Position numbers and translations under genes: made by a program. The notes beneath the pieces were generated by a model. The model ran no database searches. It was not told the origin of the DNA and saw only the letters and a list, made by a program, of their open reading frames with translations. Shown here piece after piece: positions 45,494-53,403 of a stretch of DNA of 64,000 bases (position 1 is its first letter; each line of letters begins with the position of its first letter). This stretch comes from Serratia proteamaculans (GTDB lineage Bacteria; Pseudomonadota; Gammaproteobacteria; Enterobacterales; Enterobacteriaceae), in NCBI RefSeq assembly GCF_013337185.1, contig NZ_SWDE01000003.1, positions 186,001 through 250,000 on the forward strand, read 5' to 3'.

Positions 45494-47674
45494 TCAGTGC
45501 TGCGGTGAAACTTTGACGTCCCCCTCAGTTACGCCGCTGGCAGGCGCTTCTTCAGGCACCGGCACGTAAGGAGTTTCCTGGTCGCTGCGGTTCGGGTTTT
45601 TGCGCGCCGCCATGGCGGTTTTCACCCCGTAGAAGATGATGCTGTACACCACCAGCAGGAACAGAACACTCAGCCCGGCGTTGGTGTAGTTGTTCACCAC
45701 GATATGGTTCATGTTGGCCACCTGCTGGGCGGTCAGCTCGGCGCCGCCTTCGGCGATTTTGCGTTTGTACTCACCGGCCTGGAAGAAGAAGCCTTCCAGC
45801 TGCGGGTTGTTGCTGAACAGCTTCAGGCCCAGGGCGTAGGTGGTACAAATCAGCAGCCAGACGGCCGGTACCACGGTGACCCATATGTATTTGGTGCGCT
45901 TCATCTTGATCAGCACCACGGTACCCAGTATCAGCGCCACGGCGGCCAGCATCTGGTTGGAGATGCCGAACAGCGGCCACAGGCTCTTCACGCCGCCAAG
46001 CGGATCGACCACCCCCTGATACAGCAGGTAGCCCCACAGCCCCACACAACCGGCGGTGCCGACAATACCGGCCACCAGCGAGTCGGTTTTTTTCAGGAAC
46101 GGGACGAAGTTGCCCAACAGGTCCTGCAGCATAAAGCGGCCGGAACGGGTACCGGCGTCCAGCGCGGTCAGGATGAACATCGCTTCAAACAGAATGCCGA
46201 AGTGGTACCAGAAGCCCATATTGGCGCCAGGAATGATCTGGTGGAACACGTGGGCGATACCCACCGCCAGGGTTGGTGCGCCACCGGCGCGGTTCAGCAC
46301 TGAAGGTTCACCGATGTCTTTGGCGGTCTGCAGGATCTGTTCCGGACTGATGACAAAGCCCCAGGAGCTGACGGTCGCCGCGGCATGCGCGGTCACATCA
46401 CGCAGAGAGGCCATGATCATCGGGGCATCTTCGGTGCCCAAGCGGTGCAGGTCCGGCATGGTGATGCCCAGTGCGGCCGGTGGGGTGTTCATGGCGAAGT
46501 ACAGGCCAGGTTCGATGATGGAAGCCGCAACCAGCGCCATGATGGCGACGAAGGACTCCATCAGCATCGCGCCATAACCGATAAAGCGCGCGTCTTTTTC
46601 ATTGGCCAACAGCTTCGGCGTGGTGCCGGAGGCGATCAGCGCATGGAAGCCGGAGACCGCACCGCAGGCGATGGTAATGAACAGGAACGGGAACACCGAG
46701 CCTTTCCACACCGGGCCAGTGCCGTCGATAAACTGGGTCATCGCCGGCATTTTCAGCTCAGGGTTGAGGATCACGATGCCAATCGCCAGCCCGACGATCA
46801 CGCCGATTTTCAGGAAGGTCGCCAGATAGTCGCGCGGCGCCAGGATCAACCACACCGGCAGCAGCGCGGAGATAAACGCATAGCCAATCAGCGTATAGGT
46901 GATGGTGGTGTCTTTAAAGGTCAGCGCCGGGCCCCAGAACGGGTCGTGGGCAATCACGCCGCCGAACCAGATCGAGAGCACCAGCAGCACGATGCCAATC
47001 ACCGAGATCTCACCGACCCGGCCGGGGCGCAGGAAGCGCATGTAGATGCCCATAAACAGGGCAATCGGCACGGTGGAGCACACGGTGAACACGCCCCATG
47101 GGCTTTCGGCCAGCGCTTTCACCACGATCAGGGCCAGCACCGCCAGAATAATGATCATAATCAGGAAGCAGCCAAACAGCGCGATGGTGCCCGGTATCGG
47201 CCCCATTTCCTTTTTGATGATCTCACCGAGCGAAGCGCCGTTGCGGCGTGAGGAGATGAACAGCACTAAAAAGTCCTGTACCGCCCCCGCCAGCACCACG
47301 CCGCCCAACAGCCACAGCGTGCCGGGCAAATAGCCGACCTGCGCTGCCAGCACCGGGCCGACCAGTGGGCCTGCGCCGGCAATGGCGGCGAAGTGGTGAC
47401 CGAACAGCACGTACTTGTTGGTCGGCACATAGTTCAGGCCGTCGTTGTTGACCACCGCCGGGGTGGCGCGGAAGGCGTCCAGCTTCATCACCTTGGTGGC
47501 GATATACAGGCTGTAATAACGGTAAGCCACCAGATACACCGCCACCGAAGCGACGATGATCCACAGTGCGCTGATGTGTTCGCCGCGACGCAGCGCCACC
47601 ACACCCAGGCAGGAAGCGCCGAGTATCCCCAGCAGCATCCAGGGTATGTGTTTTAAAATCCCCTCTCGGTTCAT
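45494..47674 (-). CDS. btsT: Pyruvate/proton symporter BtsT (CstA family)
   Basis: A 726-residue CstA-family transporter with about 18 hydrophobic segments; E. coli BtsT/YjiY is 716. It starts MNREGILKHIPWMLLG. It keeps the family segments FGHHFAAIAGAGPLVGPVLA and VSGFHALIASGTTPK. In E. coli it is a high-affinity pyruvate uptake system induced by the BtsS/BtsR two-component system. The following yjiX and yjiA genes confirm the assignment. The regulator genes are not in the window. Confidence 0.92.
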   Translation of the reverse strand: MNREGILKHIPWMLLGILGASCLGVVALRRGEHISALWIIVASVAVYLVAYRYYSLYIATKVMKLDAFRATPAVVNNDGLNYVPTNKYVLFGHHFAAIAGAGPLVGPVLAAQVGYLPGTLWLLGGVVLAGAVQDFLVLFISSRRNGASLGEIIKKEMGPIPGTIALFGCFLIMIIILAVLALIVVKALAESPWGVFTVCSTVPIALFMGIYMRFLRPGRVGEISVIGIVLLVLSIWFGGVIAHDPFWGPALTFKDTTITYTLIGYAFISALLPVWLILAPRDYLATFLKIGVIVGLAIGIVILNPELKMPAMTQFIDGTGPVWKGSVFPFLFITIACGAVSGFHALIASGTTPKLLANEKDARFIGYGAMLMESFVAIMALVAASIIEPGLYFAMNTPPAALGITMPDLHRLGTEDAPMIMASLRDVTAHAAATVSSWGFVISPEQILQTAKDIGEPSVLNRAGGAPTLAVGIAHVFHQIIPGANMGFWYHFGILFEAMFILTALDAGTRSGRFMLQDLLGNFVPFLKKTDSLVAGIVGTAGCVGLWGYLLYQGVVDPLGGVKSLWPLFGISNQMLAAVALILGTVVLIKMKRTKYIWVTVVPAVWLLICTTYALGLKLFSNNPQLEGFFFQAGEYKRKIAEGGAELTAQQVANMNHIVVNNYTNAGLSVLFLLVVYSIIFYGVKTAMAARKNPNRSDQETPYVPVPEEAPASGVTEGDVKVSPQH

Positions 47675-47918
47675 TGAGATGTCCTTAGTTCAAATCTGCA
47701 AAAAAAATGAGTAAGTTAATCCGCTTATAAGATGTTTAGGCGCGTGGCCCGGGTGCGGATAACGTTCGGGTATAGGTATAGGAACAGCTCATCATTGCGG
47801 GTCGGGGCAGGGGAAGACATCTGAATTTCAGTCAGCGGTGCTATAGGGGCGCTAAGCGGTCAAAATCCCGGGGTGAACGGTTGGGCGTTGTACGGCAACG
47901 CCAACCAGGCAGCGATGT

Positions 47919-48629
47919 TCAGTAGATGTTGCGGGCGTTGATCCCGGCCGGGAAGATGCCGGTGGCAAAGATATGGCCGTTAACCTGTAGCTGGTCGTCA
48001 GGTAGCATCTCGACCGGATATTCATTGGCCAGATAATTGAGGAAGTTATTGCGGTCATCGAGCGACTGAAAGCCGATCAGGTCGTAGAAAAATAGCGACT
48101 CGATTAACCCCTGGTGCTCGGGGATCTGCCTGAGCAGCGCCGCCGACGGGAAGGGTAAGTGGAAGAAGAACGCGCAGGGGTTCAATAGCCCCTGTTCTTT
48201 CAACGCCTGGCCGCAGGGCAGCAACTGATAATCATCAATGCAGATGATGTCGTTCGGGCACACATACTCACAGGCGATATCGGCGAACTGTTGGTTGAGC
48301 TGCCGGTAAGCCCGATAGTTCTCCGGGGTGAAGTGCGCCTTCTCCGGGTGATTATGGAACACCGGCCACAGGCCATCGTGATAGTAGCCCTGATAGTGGA
48401 ATTTAAATTCTTCGGTGGACAGCGGGAAGGTCACCTGCTGATAGCCGCTGCGCTGCTGAAGGTTGACCGGACGCAGCGGGGCGGCACCGAAGTTCTGCAC
48501 GTCGCCGTTCCAGCCCAGCCACAGGCCTTGCTCATCATCGCTGGCGTCAACGGAGGATAGCGCCTGCGTAGCGCAGGCCAAATCTTTGCTGTCACACTGC
48601 TTATTCGAGATCAAAACCAAACGAGACAT
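47919..48629 (-). CDS. Half-length, degenerate OtsA-like (GT20) protein
   Basis: A 236-residue protein that aligns with the N-terminal half of trehalose-6-phosphate synthase (MSRLVLISN, GLWLGWNGD, LWPVFHN, ICIDDYQLLP, FFFHLPFP, YDLIGFQ). It stops where the second Rossmann domain should begin. The sugar-phosphate arginine after VSN is lysine, the UDP-binding glycine loop is replaced, and the whole UDP-glucose domain is missing, so it cannot be a normal synthase. The frame is clean, with AAGGA 7 nt before the ATG. It lies 63 nt behind a glutamine synthetase-like gene. Downstream DNA shows no second half. It is either a recruited sugar-phosphate-binding protein or a well-preserved remnant. Confidence 0.75.
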   Translation of the reverse strand: MSRLVLISNKQCDSKDLACATQALSSVDASDDEQGLWLGWNGDVQNFGAAPLRPVNLQQRSGYQQVTFPLSTEEFKFHYQGYYHDGLWPVFHNHPEKAHFTPENYRAYRQLNQQFADIACEYVCPNDIICIDDYQLLPCGQALKEQGLLNPCAFFFHLPFPSAALLRQIPEHQGLIESLFFYDLIGFQSLDDRNNFLNYLANEYPVEMLPDDQLQVNGHIFATGIFPAGINARNIY

Positions 48630-48692
48630 GTTTTGTTCCTTGTTCAATGATGGGGCGAAAATATTCGCCCGATGAATGCAGAACCCGACGGG

Positions 48693-50066
48693 TTAAAGCA
48701 TCCAGCTGACTTCCGTAGCGGTGACCTGCCCTTCAAAGCGGCGCAGTTCGGCGGTTTTGCAGGTGTACCACAGGGTGCAAAATGCCGGGCCAAGCAGCTC
48801 GCGCAGCGGCTGACAGCGACGAAACAGCGTAAGTGCCTCCCGCTGGTTGAGTGGCAGTGGTGCGGCGCTGTCGTTTTCGTAGCCGTTGGTGCTCGGGGGC
48901 AACGGCAGGGGCTGTTCCAGCCCGTGCAACAGGCCGCCGAGTATGACGGCCACCGCCAGATAAGGATTGGCGTCGGCACCGGCCAGCCGGTATTCGATAC
49001 GTTGGTTGGCGCTGTCGGCACAGGGCAGGCGTAGCGCGACGGTGCGGTTGTTGTGCCCCCAGGAGGCACGCAGCGGCACATGCATACCCGGACGAAAACG
49101 GCGGAAGGCGTTGACATTTGGTGCCAGGATGGCCATCGAGGCCGGCATCAATGTCAGCATTCCGGCCATCGCCTGTTGCATGTTGTCGCTCATTTCGCCC
49201 GGAGCGCCGGTCAGCAGGTTGTTGCCCTGTTCATCCTGCAGGCTGATATGAAAGTGCAAACCGCTGCCGGCGGATTGCGCGCAGGGTTTGGCCATAAAGC
49301 AGGCGTGCTGGTGATGTTTCTCCGCTATCTGGCGCGTTAGCCGTTTCAGGGCCAGCACCTGGTCGCAGGCTTCCAGCACCCGGGCACTGTGGTGCAGGTT
49401 CAGTTCGTACTGACCGCAAGCCGCCTCGGCCACCACGCCGGTTAGCGGCAGAGCCTGCAGCCTGGCCTGATGTTCGATGTCATTGAGCAGGGCGTGGTGG
49501 CGCTCCGGGGCATCGACAGAAAAACTTTGCGTCGGGCATTGCACGGCATCGGCGGGCTGTTGCTGCGGGTCATGCAGATAAAACTCCAGCTCTGCCGCGA
49601 TCACCGGGTAGTAACCCTTGGCCTGCAGGCGTTTGAGAACCTGTTGCAGCACCACGCGCGGTTCCAGTTCGCACACCTCACCCTCGGCATTTTTCATCGT
49701 CAGCAGCAACTGGGCATGGTGCTGTGGATCACGGGCGCAGGGGCGCAATGTGCCCGCTACCGGCAGGCACAACCGGTCCGGTTCCCCGGCCTGCTGGCCC
49801 AGCCCGCTTTCTTCAATTACCTGGCCTGCAAGATCCATGGCGTAAATCGACAGCGGGAAATAACAGCCCTTTTCCAGCGTGAATAACTCGGCGACCGGCA
49901 GCCGTTTGCCACGGAATTGACCGTTTAAATCGTTGAGATAAATATCGACGTGTTCAGTATCCGGATAACGCTGTAAATACTGTTCAACTTCCTTGCCAAA
50001 TGGGCGTGGCTGCGTGGCGGTAATATCCGCCAGCATCGGGTTGAAACCAATAATATTAGAATGCAT
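48693..50066 (-). CDS. Glutamine synthetase-family ligase, PuuA-like
   Basis: A 457-residue glutamine synthetase-fold protein close to gamma-glutamylputrescine synthetase. It has YLNDLNGQFRGKRLPV, ELEFYL (metal glutamates), a central GSGLHFHIS and RASWGHNNRTVALR, then YRLAGADANPYL. PuuA joins glutamate to putrescine in polyamine breakdown. The other puu genes are absent here, so the amine substrate is uncertain. The start at 50066 is preferred; an ATG 24 nt upstream has no ribosome site. It is co-directional with the OtsA-like gene. Confidence 0.85.
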   Translation of the reverse strand: MHSNIIGFNPMLADITATQPRPFGKEVEQYLQRYPDTEHVDIYLNDLNGQFRGKRLPVAELFTLEKGCYFPLSIYAMDLAGQVIEESGLGQQAGEPDRLCLPVAGTLRPCARDPQHHAQLLLTMKNAEGEVCELEPRVVLQQVLKRLQAKGYYPVIAAELEFYLHDPQQQPADAVQCPTQSFSVDAPERHHALLNDIEHQARLQALPLTGVVAEAACGQYELNLHHSARVLEACDQVLALKRLTRQIAEKHHQHACFMAKPCAQSAGSGLHFHISLQDEQGNNLLTGAPGEMSDNMQQAMAGMLTLMPASMAILAPNVNAFRRFRPGMHVPLRASWGHNNRTVALRLPCADSANQRIEYRLAGADANPYLAVAVILGGLLHGLEQPLPLPPSTNGYENDSAAPLPLNQREALTLFRRCQPLRELLGPAFCTLWYTCKTAELRRFEGQVTATEVSWML

Positions 50067-50260
50067 GAAACATCCGTCTCGTGAGGCCATATTGGCGATG
50101 TAATGATGTTATCCGTGGTCCTAAAAACTGTCTGTAAAAACGCCGTAACTTTATTTCCGCCCGGAATAAAAAAACTGTAAATAATACGTCACCCTCTGAT
50201 GGCTGAATAATAAACCGCCGCATATACTGCGAATCATTGGGTTATTCAGGAGAGAAGTAG

Positions 50261-50575
50261 ATGATCAGAACCTTAATCGTATTTATCGCCGCCATCACGG
50301 CGTTCAACGTCGCGGCATCGTCGGAAGCTGCCTGGGCCAGTGGCGATAAAGCGCTGCAAGCGGCCTGTCTGAAGGTCAGCGGACTGAAAGGCGCCAAAGC
50401 TGTTGGCAGCATTATTCATTATGGCGACGACGTCGGTTATTCGGCACTGCTGATTAGCGGCCGTTACCCGCAGGCGTTTATGCACAACAAACCGGGCAAA
50501 GAGCTGTGCCTTTACCAGCGAGCGACTAAAAAAGCGGTGATCCAGGACGCCGACGGGCTGGTGGGTAAGCTGTAG
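50261..50575 (+). CDS. Small exported protein of unknown function
   Basis: A 104-residue protein with a signal peptide (MIRTLIVFIAAITAFNVAAS). Its mature part of about 84 residues has two cysteines (AACLKVS and ELCLYQ) that could form one disulfide. GAGAGAAGT lies before the start. It is divergent from the glutamine synthetase-like gene. The family was not recognised. Confidence 0.65.
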   Translation: MIRTLIVFIAAITAFNVAASSEAAWASGDKALQAACLKVSGLKGAKAVGSIIHYGDDVGYSALLISGRYPQAFMHNKPGKELCLYQRATKKAVIQDADGLVGKL

Positions 50576-50620
50576 CCAACGGACTATCAATGGCTAAATT
50601 TTCTGCAATGGCGTTGTGTT

Positions 50621-50638
50621 TATAGACTGCAGTCTATA
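50621..50638. promoter_or_regulatory. Perfect 18-bp palindrome upstream of the HTH gene
   Basis: TATAGACTGCAGTCTATA, 43 nt before the HTH start, overlapping the likely -10 region. It is the probable autoregulatory operator of the following regulator. Confidence 0.75.
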
Positions 50639-50680
50639 ATTTAAACGTGCGGGATAAGTCCGTGTTGAAGGGATATCAAA

Positions 50681-50980
50681 ATGGGTACTTTAAAAGAAAT
50701 GTTGGCTTCACGTACCCCTGAGAGCAGGCAGCGGATCGAGGAAATGGCGGAGGAGATGCTGCTGGAAACACGTTTGTACGAGCTACGCGAAGCCCTAAAT
50801 ATCTCGCAGCAGGCACTGGCGAATAGTCTTGGTATTTCCCAGCCCTCCGTTGCGGCGATCGAGCAGCGGGGTAATGAGCTAAAAATTTCGACATTAAAGC
50901 GTTATGTCGAAGCCATGGGGGGGACACTGCGGTTGGATATCGAATTGCCGGACGGCAAGCACGTCGGGTTTAAGGTTTAA
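50681..50980 (+). CDS. XRE-family HTH protein, HigA-like orphan antitoxin/regulator
   Basis: A 99-residue protein with a long N-terminal helix (residues 1-35) and an HTH at about 37-75 (LNISQQALANSLGISQPSVA). It ends GKHVGFKV. The form resembles HigA-type antitoxins whose toxin is encoded just upstream. Here the upstream position holds only the 18-bp palindrome and, before that, an unrelated exported protein. It seems therefore to act alone as a self-controlled repressor. Confidence 0.8.
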   Translation: MGTLKEMLASRTPESRQRIEEMAEEMLLETRLYELREALNISQQALANSLGISQPSVAAIEQRGNELKISTLKRYVEAMGGTLRLDIELPDGKHVGFKV

Positions 50981-50990
50981 ACCGATAAAA

Positions 50991-51008
50991 GGGGCGCTAT
51001 AGCGCCCC
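50991..51008. terminator. Bidirectional terminator between the HTH gene and yncE
   Basis: The 18-bp perfect palindrome GGGGCGCTATAGCGCCCC is followed on the minus strand by TTTT. It lies 10 nt after each convergent gene's stop. Confidence 0.75.
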
Positions 51009-51017
51009 CTGTCGGTG

Positions 51018-52094
51018 TTATTTCAAAGCGATGCGGATCACGTCATCCGGCGCCGTGGCTTCTTTTTCACGGCTGGAAGCCTGCTTGACGCTGACGTACA
51101 GCGTCTGACCATCCGGTGACAGCGCCAGGCTGTTCGGGTGGGTCGGCGTCTTGATGGTTTGCAGCAGCTTGTAGCTCTTGGCGTCAATCACGCTCACTTC
51201 ACCCGCCTGGCGATGGGTTACGTAAACCTCATTGCGCGCCGGGTTGAACAGCACCGCCAGCGATTCCGGCACGTCAATTTTGCTCAGAATTTTGCCATCG
51301 CGGGTATCGACAACCAACACCTGCGCCTGCTTGGAGTCGGTGATAAAGGCGCGGTGAGTGGCCGGATCCAGGCTGATGTTCAGGAAGAAGTGTTCTTTGG
51401 ACTCATCGAGCTTCTTGCGGCTGACCACCTTGTTGGCTTTGGTGTCGATAGTCACCAGTTCGCCGTCGGCGTTGGTCACATACAGACGGCCGGCAGCGGC
51501 GTCCAGCGCCAGGCCGGTGCCATATTTACCGGTCTCGGTGATGGTGGTGCGCAGGGTCAGATCCTTGCCGTCGACCACCCAAACCACGCTGGATTCACCC
51601 AGCCCGGTGATATACAGGGTATCGGTGGTGGCATCGGCGACCAGTTCACGAGGTGCCAGGGGTTTTACCGTTTCGGAGCGCTTGCGCGCATCCAGCACCA
51701 GGCGGCCTTTAACCTCGCCTGTTTTGCCGTCGATGGCGGTCACCGAGTTGCTGGTGGTATTGCCAAAGAACAGCGTGCCGGTTTTGTTGTTAATGGCTGC
51801 GCCGAAGGGTTTGATGTCGTTGTGAATGATCTGGGTGATATCCAGCGTCTGTGGATCCAAACGATAGACTACGCCACCTTTATCCAGCTTGCGGCTTTGC
51901 GAAGTGGCCAGATACAGCGCGTTCTCGCCCTGGCTGTAGACCATCTCATAAGCGCCTTTCGCGACTGGTTTACGCAGCAGTTCTGGCTCGCCCTGGGCCA
52001 GCAGCGGGGCAGAAAACAGCATTGAAGTGAGCAGCAGCAGTGGGAAAGCGGTGCGTGTGCCGAAACGGCGGTTGCGAGTTGTTGCAGAGTTCAT
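51018..52094 (-). CDS. yncE: YncE-family periplasmic beta-propeller protein
   Basis: A 358-residue protein matching E. coli YncE (GAYEM-YSQ-ENAL-LATSQSRKLDKGGVVYRL, NADGELITID-type, FNPARNE-YVTHRQAG). The signal peptide is long (RTAFPLLLLTSMLFSAPLLA). It is a seven-bladed propeller reported to bind single-stranded DNA in E. coli; its cellular task is unclear. A Fur box in the promoter region supports iron-dependent expression. Confidence 0.92.
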   Translation of the reverse strand: MNSATTRNRRFGTRTAFPLLLLTSMLFSAPLLAQGEPELLRKPVAKGAYEMVYSQGENALYLATSQSRKLDKGGVVYRLDPQTLDITQIIHNDIKPFGAAINNKTGTLFFGNTTSNSVTAIDGKTGEVKGRLVLDARKRSETVKPLAPRELVADATTDTLYITGLGESSVVWVVDGKDLTLRTTITETGKYGTGLALDAAAGRLYVTNADGELVTIDTKANKVVSRKKLDESKEHFFLNISLDPATHRAFITDSKQAQVLVVDTRDGKILSKIDVPESLAVLFNPARNEVYVTHRQAGEVSVIDAKSYKLLQTIKTPTHPNSLALSPDGQTLYVSVKQASSREKEATAPDDVIRIALK

Positions 52095-52217
52095 AACCTC
52101 TCCATGGAGTTAAAAAGCCTGTTGCCGCAGAGCCGTTGCCCTGAGGTCAAGAAAGCTCAACATTGAATTGAAGGTAAAGTCCTGCCGGTCACGTCGTGGC
52201 GCACCGGATCCTTGTTT

Positions 52218-52236
52218 GAGAATAGTAATCATTATT
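52218..52236. promoter_or_regulatory. Fur box upstream of yncE
   Basis: GAGAATAGTAATCATTATT matches 15 of 19 positions of the Fur consensus GATAATGATAATCATTATC. It lies about 125 nt upstream of the yncE start. Confidence 0.75.
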
Positions 52237-52267
52237 TATTGAGAATGGGAGTTATTTCAATGCAGGC

Positions 52268-52380
52268 TGGGGTGAAAATCACAGTGTGGAGGATTGGCAG
52301 GCGGCCATTTCCCGTTCGATAGAGGAGGCCAGCCCAGTTCGCAGGCGCCGACTGGGCGAGGGTTGTTGAATATCACTGTG
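52268..52380 (-). pseudogene. Possible 3' remnant of a LysR-type regulator gene
   Basis: A short minus-strand open stretch ends in LASSIEREMAACQSSTL. The LysR gene at 54525 ends in LAGVIEREMAMNGIE. The nucleotide sequence GCCATTTCCCGTTC is shared exactly (52304-52317 and 54545-54558), with GGCCAGC a few bases on. It may be a leftover of a duplicated regulator end now flanking the effector/immunity cluster. Confidence 0.35.
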
Positions 52381-52431
52381 ATAAAAAGTGTCAGAACGGG
52401 AAGGTGGCTATGACCTAATCAGACATCATTG

Positions 52432-52830
52432 TTAAATACTGTTCTTAAGGAGATAAATAAAAATACAACCAACGACGATAATAAAAGCTTCGATAAGTAA
52501 AAGTATAAAATCCAACGCCAACCATTTTTGTAACGCCGGGGACGCCATCTTTTGCACGAAATCGTAAGTTTTTGCATCAAGCCAAACCTGGTCTCTTATC
52601 TTTATTTTTTTATTCTTCAGGATCCAGAGAAACCACTGAGCTTTCAGTGAGGTACCGAGCATGCCAAGGCTATCTGCGAAGGCCACGTAGGGAGGGATAA
52701 AGTGACCCTTGGTGACATAGTCTTGATAAAAAACGTCAAATTCTTTTTTATGACGGCGATAGCAGAGATACTGAATGAAGGCTCCCAAAGCCAGCAGCAA
52801 CAAACACAGTATGACGATAATTTTCATCAT
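52432..52830 (-). CDS. Membrane protein, probable orphan immunity protein
   Basis: A 132-residue protein with an N-terminal membrane segment (residues 4-22), a cytoplasmic or periplasmic middle part (RRHKKEFDVFY, LKAQWFLWIL, VWLDAKTYDFVQ) and a C-terminal membrane segment (about 108-127). It is strongly paralogous to the protein at 53011-53403. The start overlaps by 4 nt the stop of a truncated effector C-terminus, exactly as in the intact pair. It therefore seems to be an immunity gene kept after its effector was lost. Confidence 0.7.
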   Translation of the reverse strand: MMKIIVILCLLLLALGAFIQYLCYRRHKKEFDVFYQDYVTKGHFIPPYVAFADSLGMLGTSLKAQWFLWILKNKKIKIRDQVWLDAKTYDFVQKMASPALQKWLALDFILLLIEAFIIVVGCIFIYLLKNSI

Positions 52831-52982
52831 TCACCTACCACCAGGGTTGTCAAATAATCGGAACCCATGCTGCCTAGAGTGGATCCTACTGCATCTCCGA
52901 TAGCTGCTCCCACGACTCCAGATGCCAGTGCACCGACACCCGCTGTTATGGAGTCGGGTGGCTGCGATAAGTGATGCAGTTT
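52827..52982 (-). pseudogene. C-terminal remnant of a glycine-zipper effector gene
   Basis: Open from a TGA at 52985 to the stop 52829-52827. Its last 30 codons, beginning GVVGAAIGDAVGS and ending in VGE, align without gaps with the end of the intact effector at 53400-54404, which begins GIVGAALGGAAGS and ends in FGE. The stop overlaps the next gene's start by 4 nt. No start or N-terminal part is present, so this is the tail of a former effector gene. Confidence 0.75.
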
Positions 52983-53010
52983 TCATTCGGGTGTGGCCAG
53001 AGATAAACGT

Positions 53011-53403
53011 TTAGACTTTGCTCAAAAATGCACAGACGCACATCAGAACTAAACTACCTATTTTTAACAGGCTCAGACTGAAGTCTTTGCGGATCCAATT
53101 TTTCAGCCGTTGAGAGGTATTGCTCTGCACGAAATCATAGGTTTTTTTATCCAGCCAGGTGTCCTTACCGATCTTTAGTTTTCTGCCATTCAATATCCAA
53201 CGAAACCATTGCGCTTTTAAAGAGACCCCAATCAGGCCTAAGTTGTCAGCTATGACTACAAAAGGGGGAAGTGGATGGCCGTTTTGTGTATATATCTGAT
53301 AAAAAGAAGTAAATTCGTCCTTATGGCGTCGATAGAAAAAAAACTGAATTAAAGCGCTAATCAGTGTCAGAACGAAAAATGTGATAATGGCTATTTTCAT
53401 CAC
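53011..53403 (-). CDS. Membrane protein, probable immunity protein of the adjacent effector
   Basis: A 130-residue paralogue of the 52432-52830 protein (shared YRRHK-EF-FY, G-P-PPFV-ADNLG, GVSLKAQWF-WIL, TYDFVQ). Two membrane segments lie at the ends (about 4-22 and 110-127). It starts at GTG 53403 overlapping the effector stop by 4 nt, or at the ATG 3 nt later. Direct coupling to a glycine-zipper protein with no other partner makes immunity its most likely role. Confidence 0.7.
   Translation of the reverse strand: MMKIAIITFFVLTLISALIQFFFYRRHKDEFTSFYQIYTQNGHPLPPFVVIADNLGLIGVSLKAQWFRWILNGRKLKIGKDTWLDKKTYDFVQSNTSQRLKNWIRKDFSLSLLKIGSLVLMCVCAFLSKV

Larger units (their letters stand above)
52095..52431. 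other. yncE promoter region and adjoining intergenic DNA
   Basis: 337 nt. It contains the Fur box (52218-52236) and the tail of a regulator-like gene remnant (52268-52380). Nothing else was recognised. Confidence 0.5.

Noticed and set aside
46385-47251. 288-codon plus-strand open frame inside btsT
   Set aside because: Arg/His/Gln-rich nonsense translation, antisense to a clear transporter gene.
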